In this document: piece by piece, positions 53,510 through 62,737 of the stretch | Position numbering within the stretch: position 1 is the first letter of the stretch | Layout: each line of letters starts with the position of its first letter | Origin: Bradyrhizobium sp. Ai1a-2 | GTDB lineage: Bacteria > Pseudomonadota > Alphaproteobacteria > Rhizobiales > Xanthobacteraceae | Direction of reading: 5' to 3' | NCBI RefSeq assembly: GCF_000426245.1 | Contig: NZ_AUEZ01000019.1 | Span: 58,981 to 122,980, forward strand | DNA length: 64,000 nt | The notes under the pieces: generated by a model | What the model was told of the DNA's origin: nothing | The model's input: only the letters and a program-made list of their open reading frames with translations | The model's database searches: none | Translations under genes and position numbers: made by a program

Positions 53510-56229
53510 GCAGCGGTATCCAGCGCAGCAGTAGCCGCCGGGATCGGCAGCCGGATTGTCAACACGGCGCCGCTGCGGTCGGTGCGGTTGGCGGCCGAGA
53601 TCGTGCCATGCATGGCTTCGACGAATCCGCGGGAGATCGCAAGACCGAGGCCAGTGCCGGGGCGGACATGATCGCCCTTCTGCACGCGGTAGAACTTGTC
53701 GAAGATACTTTCAAGTTCGGCCGGCGGAATGCCGCTGCCTTCGTCCATGACCTGCAGCACGATCGCATCCCGATCCCGCCAGCCGCGGATCGAGATCGTG
53801 GTGTCCGGCGGCGCGTATTTCGCGGCGTTGTCGAGCAGGTTGAACAGCACCTGCTCGAACAGCACGGCGTCGAGCTCCAGCATCGGCAGATCGGCAGCGA
53901 GATCGAGCGAGACCTTGTGCCGCACCAGGATCTTGCCGGCGCGGCGCAGCGCGCTGCCGACGATCTCCCCGACGTCATGGCGCGCCGTGTTCGGTACGAT
54001 CGCGCCGGATTCGAGCTTGGTCATGTCGAGCAGGTTGGCGATGAAGCGGTTCAGCCGTTCGGACTCGTCGATCACGGTCGCGAGCAGATCGTGCTTCTGC
54101 GCATCGGTGAGGTTGCCGGCGAAATCGCGCATGGTCGAGGCAGCGCCGAGCACGGAAGCCAGCGGCGTCTTCAGATCGTGCGAGATCGAAGTCAAGAGCG
54201 CCGAGCGCAGGCGTTCGGATTCGACGGTGCGCTTGACCTTGTCCATATCCTCGACCAGCAGCACGCGCTCGATCGCGAGCGCGCCCTGGTCTACCAGCGC
54301 GTCCAGAAGGCGCCGCTGGTCCGGCGTCAGCAGCGGGCCAGTCTTGTCATTGTCGATGCCGATGGCGCCGATCAGGCCGCGGCCGGTCCGCATCGGCAGG
54401 AACAGGCGTTTCGCGCCAGGCAGCGTGTCCGAGCCGCGGCCGGCCGGCCGATCGTTGGACCAGGCCCAGTTCGCGGCCGCGAGATCGGCGTCGTCGAGCT
54501 GGTCTTCCGGCGGATAGCCGGCCTTCACCACGAGCAGCCCGTCTTCCGGCAGCAGCAGCACCACGCGCACCCTCAGCATCAGCGCGATCTGGTAGGCGGT
54601 CGCCCACAGCACGTCATCCAGCGTCGCAGTGCCCGCGAGCTTGCGGCTGAAGGCGTAAAGCCACTCGGTCATGCGCACGCGGCCGATCGCCGTATCAGCC
54701 TGCACCCGCACCCGCGCGGCGACATTGGAGACGAGTAGCGCGATCAGCATGAAGAAGAAGAACGCTGCGATATTGGTCGGGTCGGTGATCGTGAGGGTGT
54801 AGACCGGCGGCAGGAAGAAGAAATTGTAACACAGCGAAGCCGCGACGCTGGTGAGCAGCGACGGCCACAGGCCATAGCGCACGGCCACCACGACCACAGC
54901 GGTAAGGAACACCAGATCGACGTTCTCGACACCAAAATAGGGGTGAACCAGCTCAGCCAGAGCGAGTCCCAGGCCGCCGATCAGGAGCGAGTTCACGTAA
55001 GGCCACGGGTTGAACGATTCGGTTCGCGTCGCGGTCTGCACCGCCGGCCTGTTGTCGAGGCCCGCAGGCAGATCCTCGCCGGCGATGACATGCACGCTGA
55101 TGTTTCCGGAGCGCCGCACCAGCTCGTGCACCACCGAGCCGCGCAGGATCTCGAACCAGCGCGAACGCGACGATTTGCCGATCACGACATGCGTGACGTT
55201 GGTGGATTGCGCAAAACTGATCAGATCGTCTGCGATTTGGCGATGCACGGCCGGAATCGTCAGCGCCTCGCCGCCGAGCGATTCGGCAAGCCGCATCGTA
55301 TCGGCGAGCCGGTCGCGCTGCTCGTCGCTGAGCTGCAGGCTGCGCCGGGTTTCGATGCTGATCGCAGTCCACGGCGCGTGCAGGCGGTCGGAAAGCCGCT
55401 TGGCGTAGCGCACGAGGCCTGCCGCGCGCGGATCCTCGCTGACGCAGACCAGGACGCGTTCGCCCGCGGCCCAGGGACCGGCGATGGCATTGGCCTGCAT
55501 GTGGTTGAGCAACTGCTCGTCGACCCGCTCGGCCGTCCGCCGCAGCGCCAGTTCACGCAGCGCGGTCAGGTTGCCGGGCGAGAAATAGTGCTGAAGCGCC
55601 CGCTCCGCCTGCTTGGGCACATAGACCTTGCCCTCTTTCAATCGCTGGATCAGGTCGTCGGGCGGCAGGTCGATCAATTCGATCGCGTCGGCGCGGTTGA
55701 AGATCGAATCGGGCACGGTCTCGCGCACCCGCACATGGGTGATCTGGGCTACGACGTCGTTGAGGCTTTCGATGTGCTGGACGTTGACGGCGGTGTAGAC
55801 GTCGATGCCGTGGGACAGCAGTTCCTCGACGTCGAGATAGCGCTTCGGATGCCGGCTGCCGGGCGCGTTGGTGTGGGCGAGTTCGTCGACGATGGCAAGC
55901 TGCGGACGGCGCGCGATCAGCGCATCCAGGTCCATCTCCTCGAGCACCTGGTCCTTGTAGGCGATCCGCTTGCGCGGCATCACCTCGAGCCCCTGCAGCA
56001 GCGCCTCGGTCTCGGCTCGGCCGTGGGTCTCGACAAGACCCACCACGACATCGATGCCGGCCTTGAGCTTGGAATGCGCGCTTTCCAGCATCTCGTAGGT
56101 CTTGCCGACGCCGGGGGCGGCGCCGACGAAGATCTTCAGCCGCCCGGAAGCATCGTTCTCTCGCCGGGCGGCTTCCAATAGCGCGTCCGGCGAAGGTCGT
56201 TTCTCGAGATCGCGATGCTCATTTGCCAT
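53506..56229 (-). CDS. kdpD: KdpD sensor histidine kinase
   Basis: A 907-residue membrane kinase. The N-terminal KdpD domain has the Walker-like GAAPGVGKTYEMLESAHSK, VVGLVETHGR, IAYKDQVLEEMDLDALIARRPQLAIVDELAHTNAPGSRHPKRY and DVYTAVNVQHIESLND. A universal-stress-like domain follows (residues 245-375). Four transmembrane segments lie between about 410 and 510 (VDLVFLTAVVVVAVRYG, FFFFMLIALLVSNVAAR). Then come a GAF-like domain, the phospho-acceptor block SHDLKTPLASVLG near residue 684 and the ATPase core (DNAAKYA, DEGSGIP, GTGLGLAI). Not truncated. It starts 43 bases after kdpC. Confidence 0.95.
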   Translation of the reverse strand: MANEHRDLEKRPSPDALLEAARRENDASGRLKIFVGAAPGVGKTYEMLESAHSKLKAGIDVVVGLVETHGRAETEALLQGLEVMPRKRIAYKDQVLEEMDLDALIARRPQLAIVDELAHTNAPGSRHPKRYLDVEELLSHGIDVYTAVNVQHIESLNDVVAQITHVRVRETVPDSIFNRADAIELIDLPPDDLIQRLKEGKVYVPKQAERALQHYFSPGNLTALRELALRRTAERVDEQLLNHMQANAIAGPWAAGERVLVCVSEDPRAAGLVRYAKRLSDRLHAPWTAISIETRRSLQLSDEQRDRLADTMRLAESLGGEALTIPAVHRQIADDLISFAQSTNVTHVVIGKSSRSRWFEILRGSVVHELVRRSGNISVHVIAGEDLPAGLDNRPAVQTATRTESFNPWPYVNSLLIGGLGLALAELVHPYFGVENVDLVFLTAVVVVAVRYGLWPSLLTSVAASLCYNFFFLPPVYTLTITDPTNIAAFFFFMLIALLVSNVAARVRVQADTAIGRVRMTEWLYAFSRKLAGTATLDDVLWATAYQIALMLRVRVVLLLPEDGLLVVKAGYPPEDQLDDADLAAANWAWSNDRPAGRGSDTLPGAKRLFLPMRTGRGLIGAIGIDNDKTGPLLTPDQRRLLDALVDQGALAIERVLLVEDMDKVKRTVESERLRSALLTSISHDLKTPLASVLGAASTMRDFAGNLTDAQKHDLLATVIDESERLNRFIANLLDMTKLESGAIVPNTARHDVGEIVGSALRRAGKILVRHKVSLDLAADLPMLELDAVLFEQVLFNLLDNAAKYAPPDTTISIRGWRDRDAIVLQVMDEGSGIPPAELESIFDKFYRVQKGDHVRPGTGLGLAISRGFVEAMHGTISAANRTDRSGAVLTIRLPIPAATAALDTAA

Positions 56230-56271
56230 AGAGCAAATATAGTCGCGTCATGGCATTCGGCCTAGCCGCCT

Positions 56272-56874
56272 TTACTTCGCAGCCGCGTCCAGGGCGAGGT
56301 TGAGGGCCAGAACATTGACCCGAGGCTCGCCGAGCACGCCGACGAAGCGGCCCTTGGTGTTGGCTTCGACGATCTCGCGGACCTGCGCCTCCCGCAGGTT
56401 GCGCGCTTTTGCCACCCGCGGCACCTGGAAGAGCGCCGCGTCCGGCGAAATGTCGGGATCGAGGCCGCTTCCCGAGGTGGTGACGAGGTCAATCGGCACC
56501 GGCTGGGACGGATTCTCCGCCTTCAGCTTCTCGACATCCTCCTTGATGCGGTCGTTCAGCGCCTTGCTGGTCGGGCCGAGATTGGAGCCGCCGGAGTTCG
56601 CCGCGTTGTAGGGCGCAGGCACCGTCTTGGAGGAATCGTTCGGATCCGGCGCAACCGTCGCCGACAGCCGGCCGTGGAAATATTTGTCCTCCTTGAACTC
56701 CTGCCCGATCAGGGCGGAGCCAATGACCTTGCCGTCCTTCTCGATCAGGCTGCCCTGCGCCTGGGACGGGAAGATCGCGCCGGCGATGGCAGTGATCGCG
56801 AGCGGATAGGCAAGGCCCGTGACCGCCGTCAGCAACAGCAGAAGGACGATGGCGGGACGAATTTCTCTAAGCAT
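56272..56874 (-). CDS. kdpC: K+-transporting ATPase subunit C
   Basis: A 200-residue single-pass protein: transmembrane helix at residues 8-33 ([23 protein letters not shown]), then the typical [80 protein letters not shown], and the ending [10 protein letters not shown]. It stabilises the KdpA-KdpB complex. A 113-base gap containing a family B repeat separates it from kdpB, unusual for this operon. Confidence 0.95.
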   Translation of the reverse strand: MLREIRPAIVLLLLLTAVTGLAYPLAITAIAGAIFPSQAQGSLIEKDGKVIGSALIGQEFKEDKYFHGRLSATVAPDPNDSSKTVPAPYNAANSGGSNLGPTSKALNDRIKEDVEKLKAENPSQPVPIDLVTTSGSGLDPDISPDAALFQVPRVAKARNLREAQVREIVEANTKGRFVGVLGEPRVNVLALNLALDAAAK

Positions 56875-56895
56875 GTTACGTCTCCAAAGTGTTCT

Positions 56896-56981
56896 CCGTC
56901 ATTGCGAGGAGCGAAGCGACGAAGCAATCCATGGTTCGGCACGGGGAGAGATGGATTGCTTGGCTTCGCTCGCAATGACGG
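56896..56981. repeat. dispersed palindromic repeat, family B, copy 4 (inside kdp operon)
   Basis: CCGTCATTGCGAG and CTCGCAATGACGG are exact outer arms, with CGAAGCAATCCAT and ATGGATTGCTTGG inside. It is lodged between kdpB and kdpC, where it would form a strong hairpin in the polycistronic message. Confidence 0.88.
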
Positions 56982-56987
56982 TGTTCA

Positions 56988-59102
56988 TTAGGCCAGGTGC
57001 AAGGCCGCGACCACGAGGTCGATTGCCTTGATGCCGATGAAGGGGATGATGATGCCCCCCAAGCCGTAGATCAGCAGGTTGCGGCGGAGCAGCGCGCCGG
57101 CGCCGATCGCGCGATAGGCCACGCCTTTCAGCGCCAGCGGGATCAACGCGACAATGATCAGCGCGTTGAAGATGATCGCCGACAGGATGGCGCTCTGCGG
57201 GCTCGAAAGACCCATGATGTTGAGCACGCCGAGCTGCGGGTAGAACGCCAGGAACATCGCCGGGATGATCGCGAAATATTTCGCGACGTCGTTGGCGATC
57301 GAGAACGTCGTCAGCGCACCACGGGTCATCAGGAGCTGCTTGCCGATCTCGACCACCTCGATCAGCTTGGTCGGGTTGGAGTCGAGGTCGACCATGTTGC
57401 CGGCTTCGCGCGCGGCCTGCGTGCCGGTGTTCATGGCGACGCCGACGTCGGCTTGGGCGAGCGCCGGCGCGTCGTTGGTGCCGTCGCCGCACATCGCCAC
57501 CAGCTTGCCCTTGGCCTGCTCGTCGCGGATCAGCTTGAGCTTGTCCTCGGGGGTTGCCTGCGCCAGGAAGTCGTCGACACCGGCTTCGGCCGCGATCGCC
57601 GCCGCGGTCATCGGATTGTCGCCGGTGATCATCACGGTGCGGATGCCCATGCGGCGCAGTTCGGCGAAGCGCTCGCGGATGCCGCCCTTGACGATATCCT
57701 TGAGATGGATGACGCCGAGCAGCCGGCCGTCCTTCGCCACGGCGAGCGGCGTGCCGCCCTCCTTGGCGATCTCGTCGGCGATGCTCTGCAGTTCGCGGGC
57801 CGCGTCGGTGCTGACGTTGGCCTGGAGGGCGCGGACCGCATTGCCGCTCGACAATGACTGCGCGGTGCCGCCGCCGATATAATTGAGGATCGCGTCCACC
57901 GCGCCCTTACGGACCGCGGACGAGCCGGCATCGATGCCGCTCATGCGGGTCTGCGCAGTGAAGGGCACGAAAGTTGCCGCGAGCTCATGCATCTCCCGGC
58001 TGCGGATGCCGTATTTCTCCTTGGCCAGCACGACGATGGAACGGCCTTCCGGCGTCTCGTCGGCGAGCGAGGCGAGCTGCGCTGCATCGGCGAGCTCCTG
58101 CTCGGTGACGCCGCGCACCGGACGGAACGCAGTCGCCTGGCGGTTGCCGAGCGTGATGGTGCCGGTCTTGTCGAGCAGCAGCGTGTCGACGTCGCCGGCG
58201 GCTTCGACGGCACGGCCCGACATTGCCAGCACGTTGAAGCGCACCAGGCGGTCCATGCCGGCGATGCCGATCGCCGAGAGCAGCGCACCGATCGTGGTCG
58301 GGATCAGCGTCACAAACAGCGCCACCAGCACCACGACCGAGATCGAGCCACCGGCATAGGCCGCGTAGCTCGGGATCGTCACGGTCGCGAACACGAAGAT
58401 GATGGTGAGGCCGGCCAGCAGGATGTTCAGCGCGATCTCATTCGGCGTCTTCTGCCGCTCGGCGCCTTCGACCAGCCGGATCATGCGGTCGATGAAGGTC
58501 GAGCCCTGCGCCGCGGTGATGCGGACGCGGATCCAGTCCGACAGCACCTGCGTGCCGCCGGTCACCGCCGAACGGTCGCCGCCGGATTCACGGATCACGG
58601 GCGCGGACTCGCCGGTGATCGCGGCTTCGTTGACCGAGGCCACGCCTTCGATCACCTCGCCGTCGGACGGGATGATGTCGCCAGCCTCGACCAGCACGAT
58701 ATCACCGACCTTGAGCGTGGTGCCGGGGACGAGGCGATAGTTCTGCCCCGAACCATCCAGCAGCTTGGCCTGGCTCTCGGTGCGGGTCTTCTTCAGCGAA
58801 TCCGCCTGCGCCTTGCCGCGGCCCTCGGCGACGGCTTCGGCGAAATTGGCGAACAGCACTGTGAACCAGAGCCAGAGGATGATCTGGAAGGTGAAGCCGA
58901 GGCTCTCCGCGCCGGTGAAGAGATCGCGCAGGAAGATCACCGTGGTGAGCGCGGCGACGATCTCGACCACGAACATCACGGGGTTCTTCGCCATCAGCCG
59001 CGGATTGAGCTTGACGAAAGACGATTTGATCGCAGGTACGAGGATTTTCGGGTCGAGCATGGTCGACGCGCTCACCTGCTTTTGCAGTTTCATGGTTTCC
59101 AT
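56988..59102 (-). CDS. kdpB: K+-transporting ATPase subunit B
   Basis: A 704-residue P-type ATPase. The ATG at 59102 has GGAG eight bases upstream. Actuator motif TGESAPVI lies near residue 163, the phosphorylated Asp311 in [10 protein letters not shown], the nucleotide-binding lysine region follows, and [72 protein letters not shown] is the hinge and following helix. It energises K+ uptake through KdpA with ATP. kdpA lies 23 bases upstream. Confidence 0.97.
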   Translation of the reverse strand: METMKLQKQVSASTMLDPKILVPAIKSSFVKLNPRLMAKNPVMFVVEIVAALTTVIFLRDLFTGAESLGFTFQIILWLWFTVLFANFAEAVAEGRGKAQADSLKKTRTESQAKLLDGSGQNYRLVPGTTLKVGDIVLVEAGDIIPSDGEVIEGVASVNEAAITGESAPVIRESGGDRSAVTGGTQVLSDWIRVRITAAQGSTFIDRMIRLVEGAERQKTPNEIALNILLAGLTIIFVFATVTIPSYAAYAGGSISVVVLVALFVTLIPTTIGALLSAIGIAGMDRLVRFNVLAMSGRAVEAAGDVDTLLLDKTGTITLGNRQATAFRPVRGVTEQELADAAQLASLADETPEGRSIVVLAKEKYGIRSREMHELAATFVPFTAQTRMSGIDAGSSAVRKGAVDAILNYIGGGTAQSLSSGNAVRALQANVSTDAARELQSIADEIAKEGGTPLAVAKDGRLLGVIHLKDIVKGGIRERFAELRRMGIRTVMITGDNPMTAAAIAAEAGVDDFLAQATPEDKLKLIRDEQAKGKLVAMCGDGTNDAPALAQADVGVAMNTGTQAAREAGNMVDLDSNPTKLIEVVEIGKQLLMTRGALTTFSIANDVAKYFAIIPAMFLAFYPQLGVLNIMGLSSPQSAILSAIIFNALIIVALIPLALKGVAYRAIGAGALLRRNLLIYGLGGIIIPFIGIKAIDLVVAALHLA

Positions 59103-59125
59103 GGATGTGACTCCAATCAATTCGA

Positions 59126-60829
59126 TCAGAACAGGGTGTTGGCGTTCATTGCGAGATGCTCGACGATCGGTCCGAGCGCCAGCGCCGGGAAGAAGGTGAG
59201 GCCGCCGATGATCAGGATCACGCCGACGACAAGGCCGACGAACAGGCCGCCGGTGGTCGGGAACGTGCCGGCCGACGGCGGGACCGACTTCTTCTGCGCC
59301 AGCGAACCCGCAATGGCCATCGCCGGAATGATCATGAAGAAGCGGCCGACGAACATCGCGCTGGCGAGCGTCAGGTTGTAGAAGAAGGTGTTGCCGGTCA
59401 GGCCCGCAAAGGCCGAGCCGTTGTTGCCGGTCGACGAGGTGTAAGCGTAAAGCACCTCAGTGAAACCATGCGGCCCGGCGTTGGCCATCGAAGCCACAGC
59501 CGGCGGGAACACCACGGCAACCGCGGTCCAGCCGAGATACATCAGCGGCAGTACCAGGATCGCGAGCATCGCCATCTTGACCTCGCGCGCCTCGATCTTC
59601 TTGCCGACATATTCCGGCGTACGGCCGACCATCAGCCCGGCGACGAAGATCGCCAGCACGACGAACAGCAGCATGCCATAGAGACCGGCGCCGACGCCGC
59701 CGACGATGATTTCGCCAAGCTGCATGTTGATCAACGGGATCATGCCGCCGAGCGCGGTGAAGCTGTCATGCATGGCATTGACGGCGCCGCAGGAAGCCGC
59801 GGTGGTGATGACCGCGAACAGCGAGGAGGCGACGATGCCGAAGCGGACCTCCTTGCCTTCCATGTTGCCGCCGGTAAGACCCAGCGCCTGCAGCGCGGTG
59901 GTGCCATTGGCCTCGGACCAGTAGCAGATAGAAACGCCGGCGATGAACAGCACGCCCATCACGGCGAGGATAGCCCAGCCCTGGCGCTGGTTGCCGACCA
60001 TGCGGCCGAATACGTTGGTCAGCGCGGCGCCGATCACGAAGATCGAGAGCATCTGCACGAAGTTCGACAGCGCGGTCGGATTCTCGAACGGGTGCGCAGC
60101 ATTGGCGTTGAAGAAGCCGCCGCCATTGGTGCCGAGCATCTTGATCGCGACCTGCGAGGCCACGGGACCCACGGCGATCGTCTGCTTGGCGCCTTCGAGC
60201 GTGGTCGCATCGACATAGGGCCCGAGCGTCTGCGGCATGCCCTGCGACACCAGGAACAGCGAATAGACGATGCAGATCGGCAGCAGGATGTAGAGCGTGC
60301 AGCGCGTGACATCGACCCAGAAATTGCCGATCGTGCGCATCGAGGCGCGCGCGAAACCGCGGATCAGCGCTACCGCAAGCACGATGCCGGTCGCCGCCGA
60401 GAGGAAGTTCTGATGCGTCAGGCCGACCATCTGGACCAGGTACGACAGCGTGCTCTCGCCGCCGTAGTTCTGCCAGTTGGTGTTGGTGAGGAAGGAGACC
60501 GCGGTGTTGAACGACAGATCCTGGGCGACCGCGGCCTGCTCCGCCGGATTGAACGGCAACACGGCCTGGAGCCGCATCACGCCATAGATGATCAGGAAGC
60601 CGCCGACATGAAACAGCAGCATGGAGACCGTATAGGTCAGCCAGTGCTGTTCGCGACCTTCGTCGACGCCGCTGATCCAGTAGAACCCGCGCTCCACCGG
60701 GCGCAGCACCGGCGACAGGAAGGTCGCCTCGCCGTTGAAGACGCGCGTCATGTACCAGCCGAGCGGTTTGACCAGCGCGACGATGACGGCGCAAAAGAGA
60801 ATAATCTGAAACCAGCCGATGGCGGTCAT
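59126..60829 (-). CDS. kdpA: K+-transporting ATPase subunit A
   Basis: A 567-residue K+ channel-like subunit with about ten transmembrane helices. The selectivity-type loops appear as [49 protein letters not shown] and [14 protein letters not shown], one in each of the four repeats. It binds and passes K+ with high affinity in the inner membrane. It starts four bases after the stop of a 34-residue micro-ORF. Confidence 0.97.
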   Translation of the reverse strand: MTAIGWFQIILFCAVIVALVKPLGWYMTRVFNGEATFLSPVLRPVERGFYWISGVDEGREQHWLTYTVSMLLFHVGGFLIIYGVMRLQAVLPFNPAEQAAVAQDLSFNTAVSFLTNTNWQNYGGESTLSYLVQMVGLTHQNFLSAATGIVLAVALIRGFARASMRTIGNFWVDVTRCTLYILLPICIVYSLFLVSQGMPQTLGPYVDATTLEGAKQTIAVGPVASQVAIKMLGTNGGGFFNANAAHPFENPTALSNFVQMLSIFVIGAALTNVFGRMVGNQRQGWAILAVMGVLFIAGVSICYWSEANGTTALQALGLTGGNMEGKEVRFGIVASSLFAVITTAASCGAVNAMHDSFTALGGMIPLINMQLGEIIVGGVGAGLYGMLLFVVLAIFVAGLMVGRTPEYVGKKIEAREVKMAMLAILVLPLMYLGWTAVAVVFPPAVASMANAGPHGFTEVLYAYTSSTGNNGSAFAGLTGNTFFYNLTLASAMFVGRFFMIIPAMAIAGSLAQKKSVPPSAGTFPTTGGLFVGLVVGVILIIGGLTFFPALALGPIVEHLAMNANTLF

Positions 60830-60833
60830 GACA

Positions 60834-60938
60834 CTAAACCTTTCGAATGGGCTTGGAGCGCAGCAGCACGGCGAGCACGCCGACCAGCAGGATGGTCAGC
60901 GCCGCATCTGCCACGAGAAGCTGGCCGAGCATGAACAT
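60834..60938 (-). CDS. 34-residue hydrophobic micro-protein between kdpF and kdpA
   Basis: The ATG at 60938 lies eight bases after the kdpF stop, and the stop codon ends four bases before the kdpA ATG. The protein is one hydrophobic helix (residues 9-26, [18 protein letters not shown]) followed by a basic tail (RSKPIRKV), i.e. a small single-pass membrane protein with a likely cytoplasmic C-terminus. It is not KdpF, which is encoded just upstream. Its tight fit between two kdp genes and clean reading frame argue that it is translated. It could be a second accessory subunit of the pump. I know of no name for it. Confidence 0.6.
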   Translation of the reverse strand: MFMLGQLLVADAALTILLVGVLAVLLRSKPIRKV

Positions 60939-60946
60939 GGCGTTGC

Positions 60947-61036
60947 TCAAAACCGCTCAGGGCGCAGCAGCGCATAGACGAGGTAGAAGAGAAGACCGAG
61001 CGAGACGAGGCCGGCGAGCGAATAATCGAAAATCAT
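60947..61036 (-). CDS. kdpF: K+-transporting ATPase subunit F
   Basis: A 29-residue membrane peptide ending YLVYALLRPERF, the signature C-terminus of KdpF, after a hydrophobic helix starting FDYSLAGLVSLGLL. It stabilises the KdpABC complex in the membrane. It begins ten bases after the stop of a 27-residue leader ORF. Confidence 0.9.
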   Translation of the reverse strand: MIFDYSLAGLVSLGLLFYLVYALLRPERF

Positions 61037-61046
61037 GGCGCGCCCC

Positions 61047-61130
61047 TCACAGCCGTTCGCAGGCGTAGGCGTAGCCTATGCCGGCTGCGAAAAATGCCGC
61101 GGCGAGCACCAGCATGACGAGATCAAGCAT
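61047..61130 (-). CDS. 27-residue hydrophobic leader micro-protein of the kdp operon
   Basis: From an ATG at 61130 with GGAG six bases upstream, 27 codons encode a single hydrophobic segment (LVMLVLAAAFFAAGIGYAYA) that ends with CERL. It is the first translated unit of the kdp message, just ahead of kdpF. I recall similar unnamed peptides before kdp in related genomes, but I could not check. It may be a further accessory subunit or a regulatory leader peptide. Confidence 0.6.
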   Translation of the reverse strand: MLDLVMLVLAAAFFAAGIGYAYACERL

Positions 61131-61147
61131 TGGAGGCTCCTATGCGT

Positions 61148-61170
61148 AACGGGCCGACAAACGGCCCGTT
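61148..61170 (-). promoter_or_regulatory. 5'-leader hairpin of the kdp transcript
   Basis: AACGGGCCG and CGGCCCGTT form a perfect 9-bp stem with a 5-base loop, 17 bases before the start of the leader micro-ORF and just ahead of its GGAG. On the minus strand there is no T-run, so it is more likely a leader structure than a terminator; a role in translation or mRNA stability is inference. Confidence 0.55.
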
Positions 61171-61230
61171 TTGGTTCCGAGGTGAGGTGCCACCCGCCGC
61201 ATAGGTTTTCGAGATGTAGGCTGCGGCGTC

Positions 61231-61250
61231 GTTATAGGAATCTTATAAAG
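61231..61250 (-). promoter_or_regulatory. candidate KdpE-type box / promoter element for kdp
   Basis: On the minus strand CTTTATAAGATTCCTATAAC, about 100 bases before the leader ORF. It contains two TATAA-like half-repeats 11 bases apart, fitting a direct-repeat response-regulator site or an extended -10. A 15/20 match lies at 61432-61451 on the other strand. The stretch between the two boxes (61251-61431) holds no gene that I can support. Confidence 0.45.
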
Positions 61251-61431
61251 ATCCTCGTCCCTCGCTTGCGCCCGCGGCGAAGCCTTGGCGCAGCCGGCAC
61301 CCACAACCTCCGGTGTCATTATTGCCCAATAGGTGTGGCGGCCACAGCGCGCTTCCAAACACAGAATGGTGATCCGGTCCCGGCGTCCGCCAGGACGATG
61401 GGCGAGGTTCCGCATCGCACGTCCTACCCAT

Positions 61432-61451
61432 CTTTATGAAATCCCTATATT
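61432..61451 (+). promoter_or_regulatory. second copy of the kdp-type box, facing the hypothetical gene cluster
   Basis: CTTTATGAAATCCCTATATT on the plus strand, 92 bases before the start of the first hypothetical gene. It matches the minus-strand kdp box in 15 of 20 positions and has the same TTAT-N5-YCCTAT frame. Confidence 0.42.
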
Positions 61452-61543
61452 TCCGGCCGCCTCCCCATCTCGTTTTCAAATGGCGTTTTGACCACCTTTG
61501 ACCTGCGGCATTTCGCCAAGCCGCATGATCGATAGGTCTCGCC

Positions 61544-62008
61544 ATGTCACTGCTTTCAGAACCCCTTACCGCCGACCTCAGCCTTCGGCTGCGGGATGCC
61601 GGTAGAGTGACAGTCGAATTGATGTCCGAACTCATCCGCGACTGTTGCCGGCGCTTTCCCTCACAAGGGCAGCGCAGCAAGACGGCGCGCGTCGAGGGAT
61701 TGATCAAACTGGGCGCGTGGACCGATGCGGCGCTGGCGCTGCTCGACCTGGAGCTGCCGCAATGGCAGGTCCGTCGCCTCGCCTACGACGACGGCGAATG
61801 GTATTGCTCGCTGTCGCGCGAGCGCGAACTGCCCGACTGGCTCGATCAATCGATCGAGACGCATCACGCCGACCTGGCGCTTGCCATCCTCTGCGCATTC
61901 GTCGAAGCCCAGCAGATCACCACACCGTCGAGCCGGCCCAGCGTGCCTAGCGTCGAACGTCATGCCGATGGCTTCTATCAGACGATGCTGAGCGACAATT
62001 TCGCCTGA
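61544..62008 (+). CDS. hypothetical protein (154 residues)
   Basis: A soluble protein with an amphipathic N-terminal half (LSLRLRDAGRVTVELMSELIRDCCRRF) and a second part with Trp and acidic residues (LELPQWQVRRLAYDDGEWYCSLSRERELPDWLDQSIETHHADLALAILCAFVEAQQ). There are no membrane segments. The pattern 'W.vr.L.yDdGeWycslsr...P.WLD' suggests a small alpha/beta fold, but I recognise no family. It is first of five small same-strand genes divergent from kdp and is preceded by a copy of the kdp-type box. Confidence 0.68.
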   Translation: MSLLSEPLTADLSLRLRDAGRVTVELMSELIRDCCRRFPSQGQRSKTARVEGLIKLGAWTDAALALLDLELPQWQVRRLAYDDGEWYCSLSRERELPDWLDQSIETHHADLALAILCAFVEAQQITTPSSRPSVPSVERHADGFYQTMLSDNFA

Positions 62009-62020
62009 GCGAGCAGCGCC

Positions 62021-62296
62021 GTGCAGCCGCTACGAAACCTGCCGGAAAAGCTGAAATCGGCCCAGGTCCTGGTCCGATTCTGCTTTCGGCTGCTCATCCT
62101 GACCGGTTTCGCGCTGTTCGGCAGCATCGGCTTCGGCCGCAGCCTCATAGCGCTGCTCTGGATGTCCACCATCCTCTGTGCCGTCATGGCCTTGATGAGA
62201 CGGGAGCGATTCATGGGCGTCGATCTCAACCATTGGGACGAGATGGCAGGCTATGCCGCGCTTTGCGCGCTCGCTTCGGCGGCCGCCGGCCGGTGA
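62021..62296 (+). CDS. hypothetical membrane protein (91 residues)
   Basis: It begins at a GTG 12 bases after the previous stop, so the two genes are probably cotranscribed. Residues 18-34 (LVRFCFRLLILTGFALF) and 40-58 (RSLIALLWMSTILCAVMAL) are hydrophobic and form a helical hairpin; a third weaker hydrophobic stretch (GYAALCALASAAAG) ends the protein. A positively charged N-terminus suggests it faces the cytoplasm. No family is recognised. Confidence 0.58.
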   Translation: MQPLRNLPEKLKSAQVLVRFCFRLLILTGFALFGSIGFGRSLIALLWMSTILCAVMALMRRERFMGVDLNHWDEMAGYAALCALASAAAGR

Positions 62297-62317
62297 TCCT
62301 GCGACAGCCCCTGCGAC

Positions 62318-62333
62318 CTTATACGTCCCCTAT
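62318..62333 (+). promoter_or_regulatory. weaker third copy of the TTAT-N5-YCCTAT box
   Basis: TTATACGTCCCCTAT keeps TTAT and CCCTAT at the spacing seen in the two boxes near kdp, with a different middle. It lies about 87 bases before the hypothetical gene at 62420, a distance similar to that of the other copies. Confidence 0.3.
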
Positions 62334-62419
62334 GAGATCGGTTACCCGCCCTCCTCGATTTCATATCCACCCGCAAAGATATTGAACGCGTTACCAAGTC
62401 TCGTGAGGGAATCACAAAA

Positions 62420-62704
62420 ATGAAACTCGTAAACATAAAGCTCGACGAACCTCCATCGTGTAGGTCCACGTCGACCATCGTCTTTATCGGAAGAAACAGG
62501 CGCGGCCAGTGGGTCGCCCAGGAACAGAACGGCCTTTACGGCGGGCTGTTCGTCAATCGCGCCCAGGCAGTGAAGTACGCGCTGTTCGAGAACGGGCACC
62601 ATCCAGAAACCATCGTCGAACTGTCGCGCGAATTCGAACTCGACATGAACAGCAGTTCCTCTGCCGCGCCCTCGCAACTAGCAGCCACGCGACGCGTCGC
62701 CTGA
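62420..62704 (+). CDS. hypothetical protein (94 residues)
   Basis: The ATG follows GAGGGA. The core STSTIVFIGRNRRGQWVAQEQNGLYGGLFVNRAQAVKYALFENG looks like a small beta-sheet/helix unit, similar in style to DUF2188-type proteins (strand, GxWxV..., helix with AxxxA). A polar Ser/Ala tail ends the protein. No membrane segment. Function unknown. Confidence 0.65.
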   Translation: MKLVNIKLDEPPSCRSTSTIVFIGRNRRGQWVAQEQNGLYGGLFVNRAQAVKYALFENGHHPETIVELSREFELDMNSSSSAAPSQLAATRRVA

Positions 62705-62737
62705 TCCGGCTCGCCGCCCACATTCAGGAGGATCAAG

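Noticed and set aside
28562..56981. Repeated palindromic sequences as a possible CRISPR array
   Set aside because: Copies are kilobases apart, are self-complementary over most of their length and have no regular spacers; no cas genes are present.
61431..61455. CCCTATAT as an RpoH-type -10 element
   Set aside because: No CTTG-like -35 at the proper distance upstream; the match to the kdp-facing box is a better explanation.
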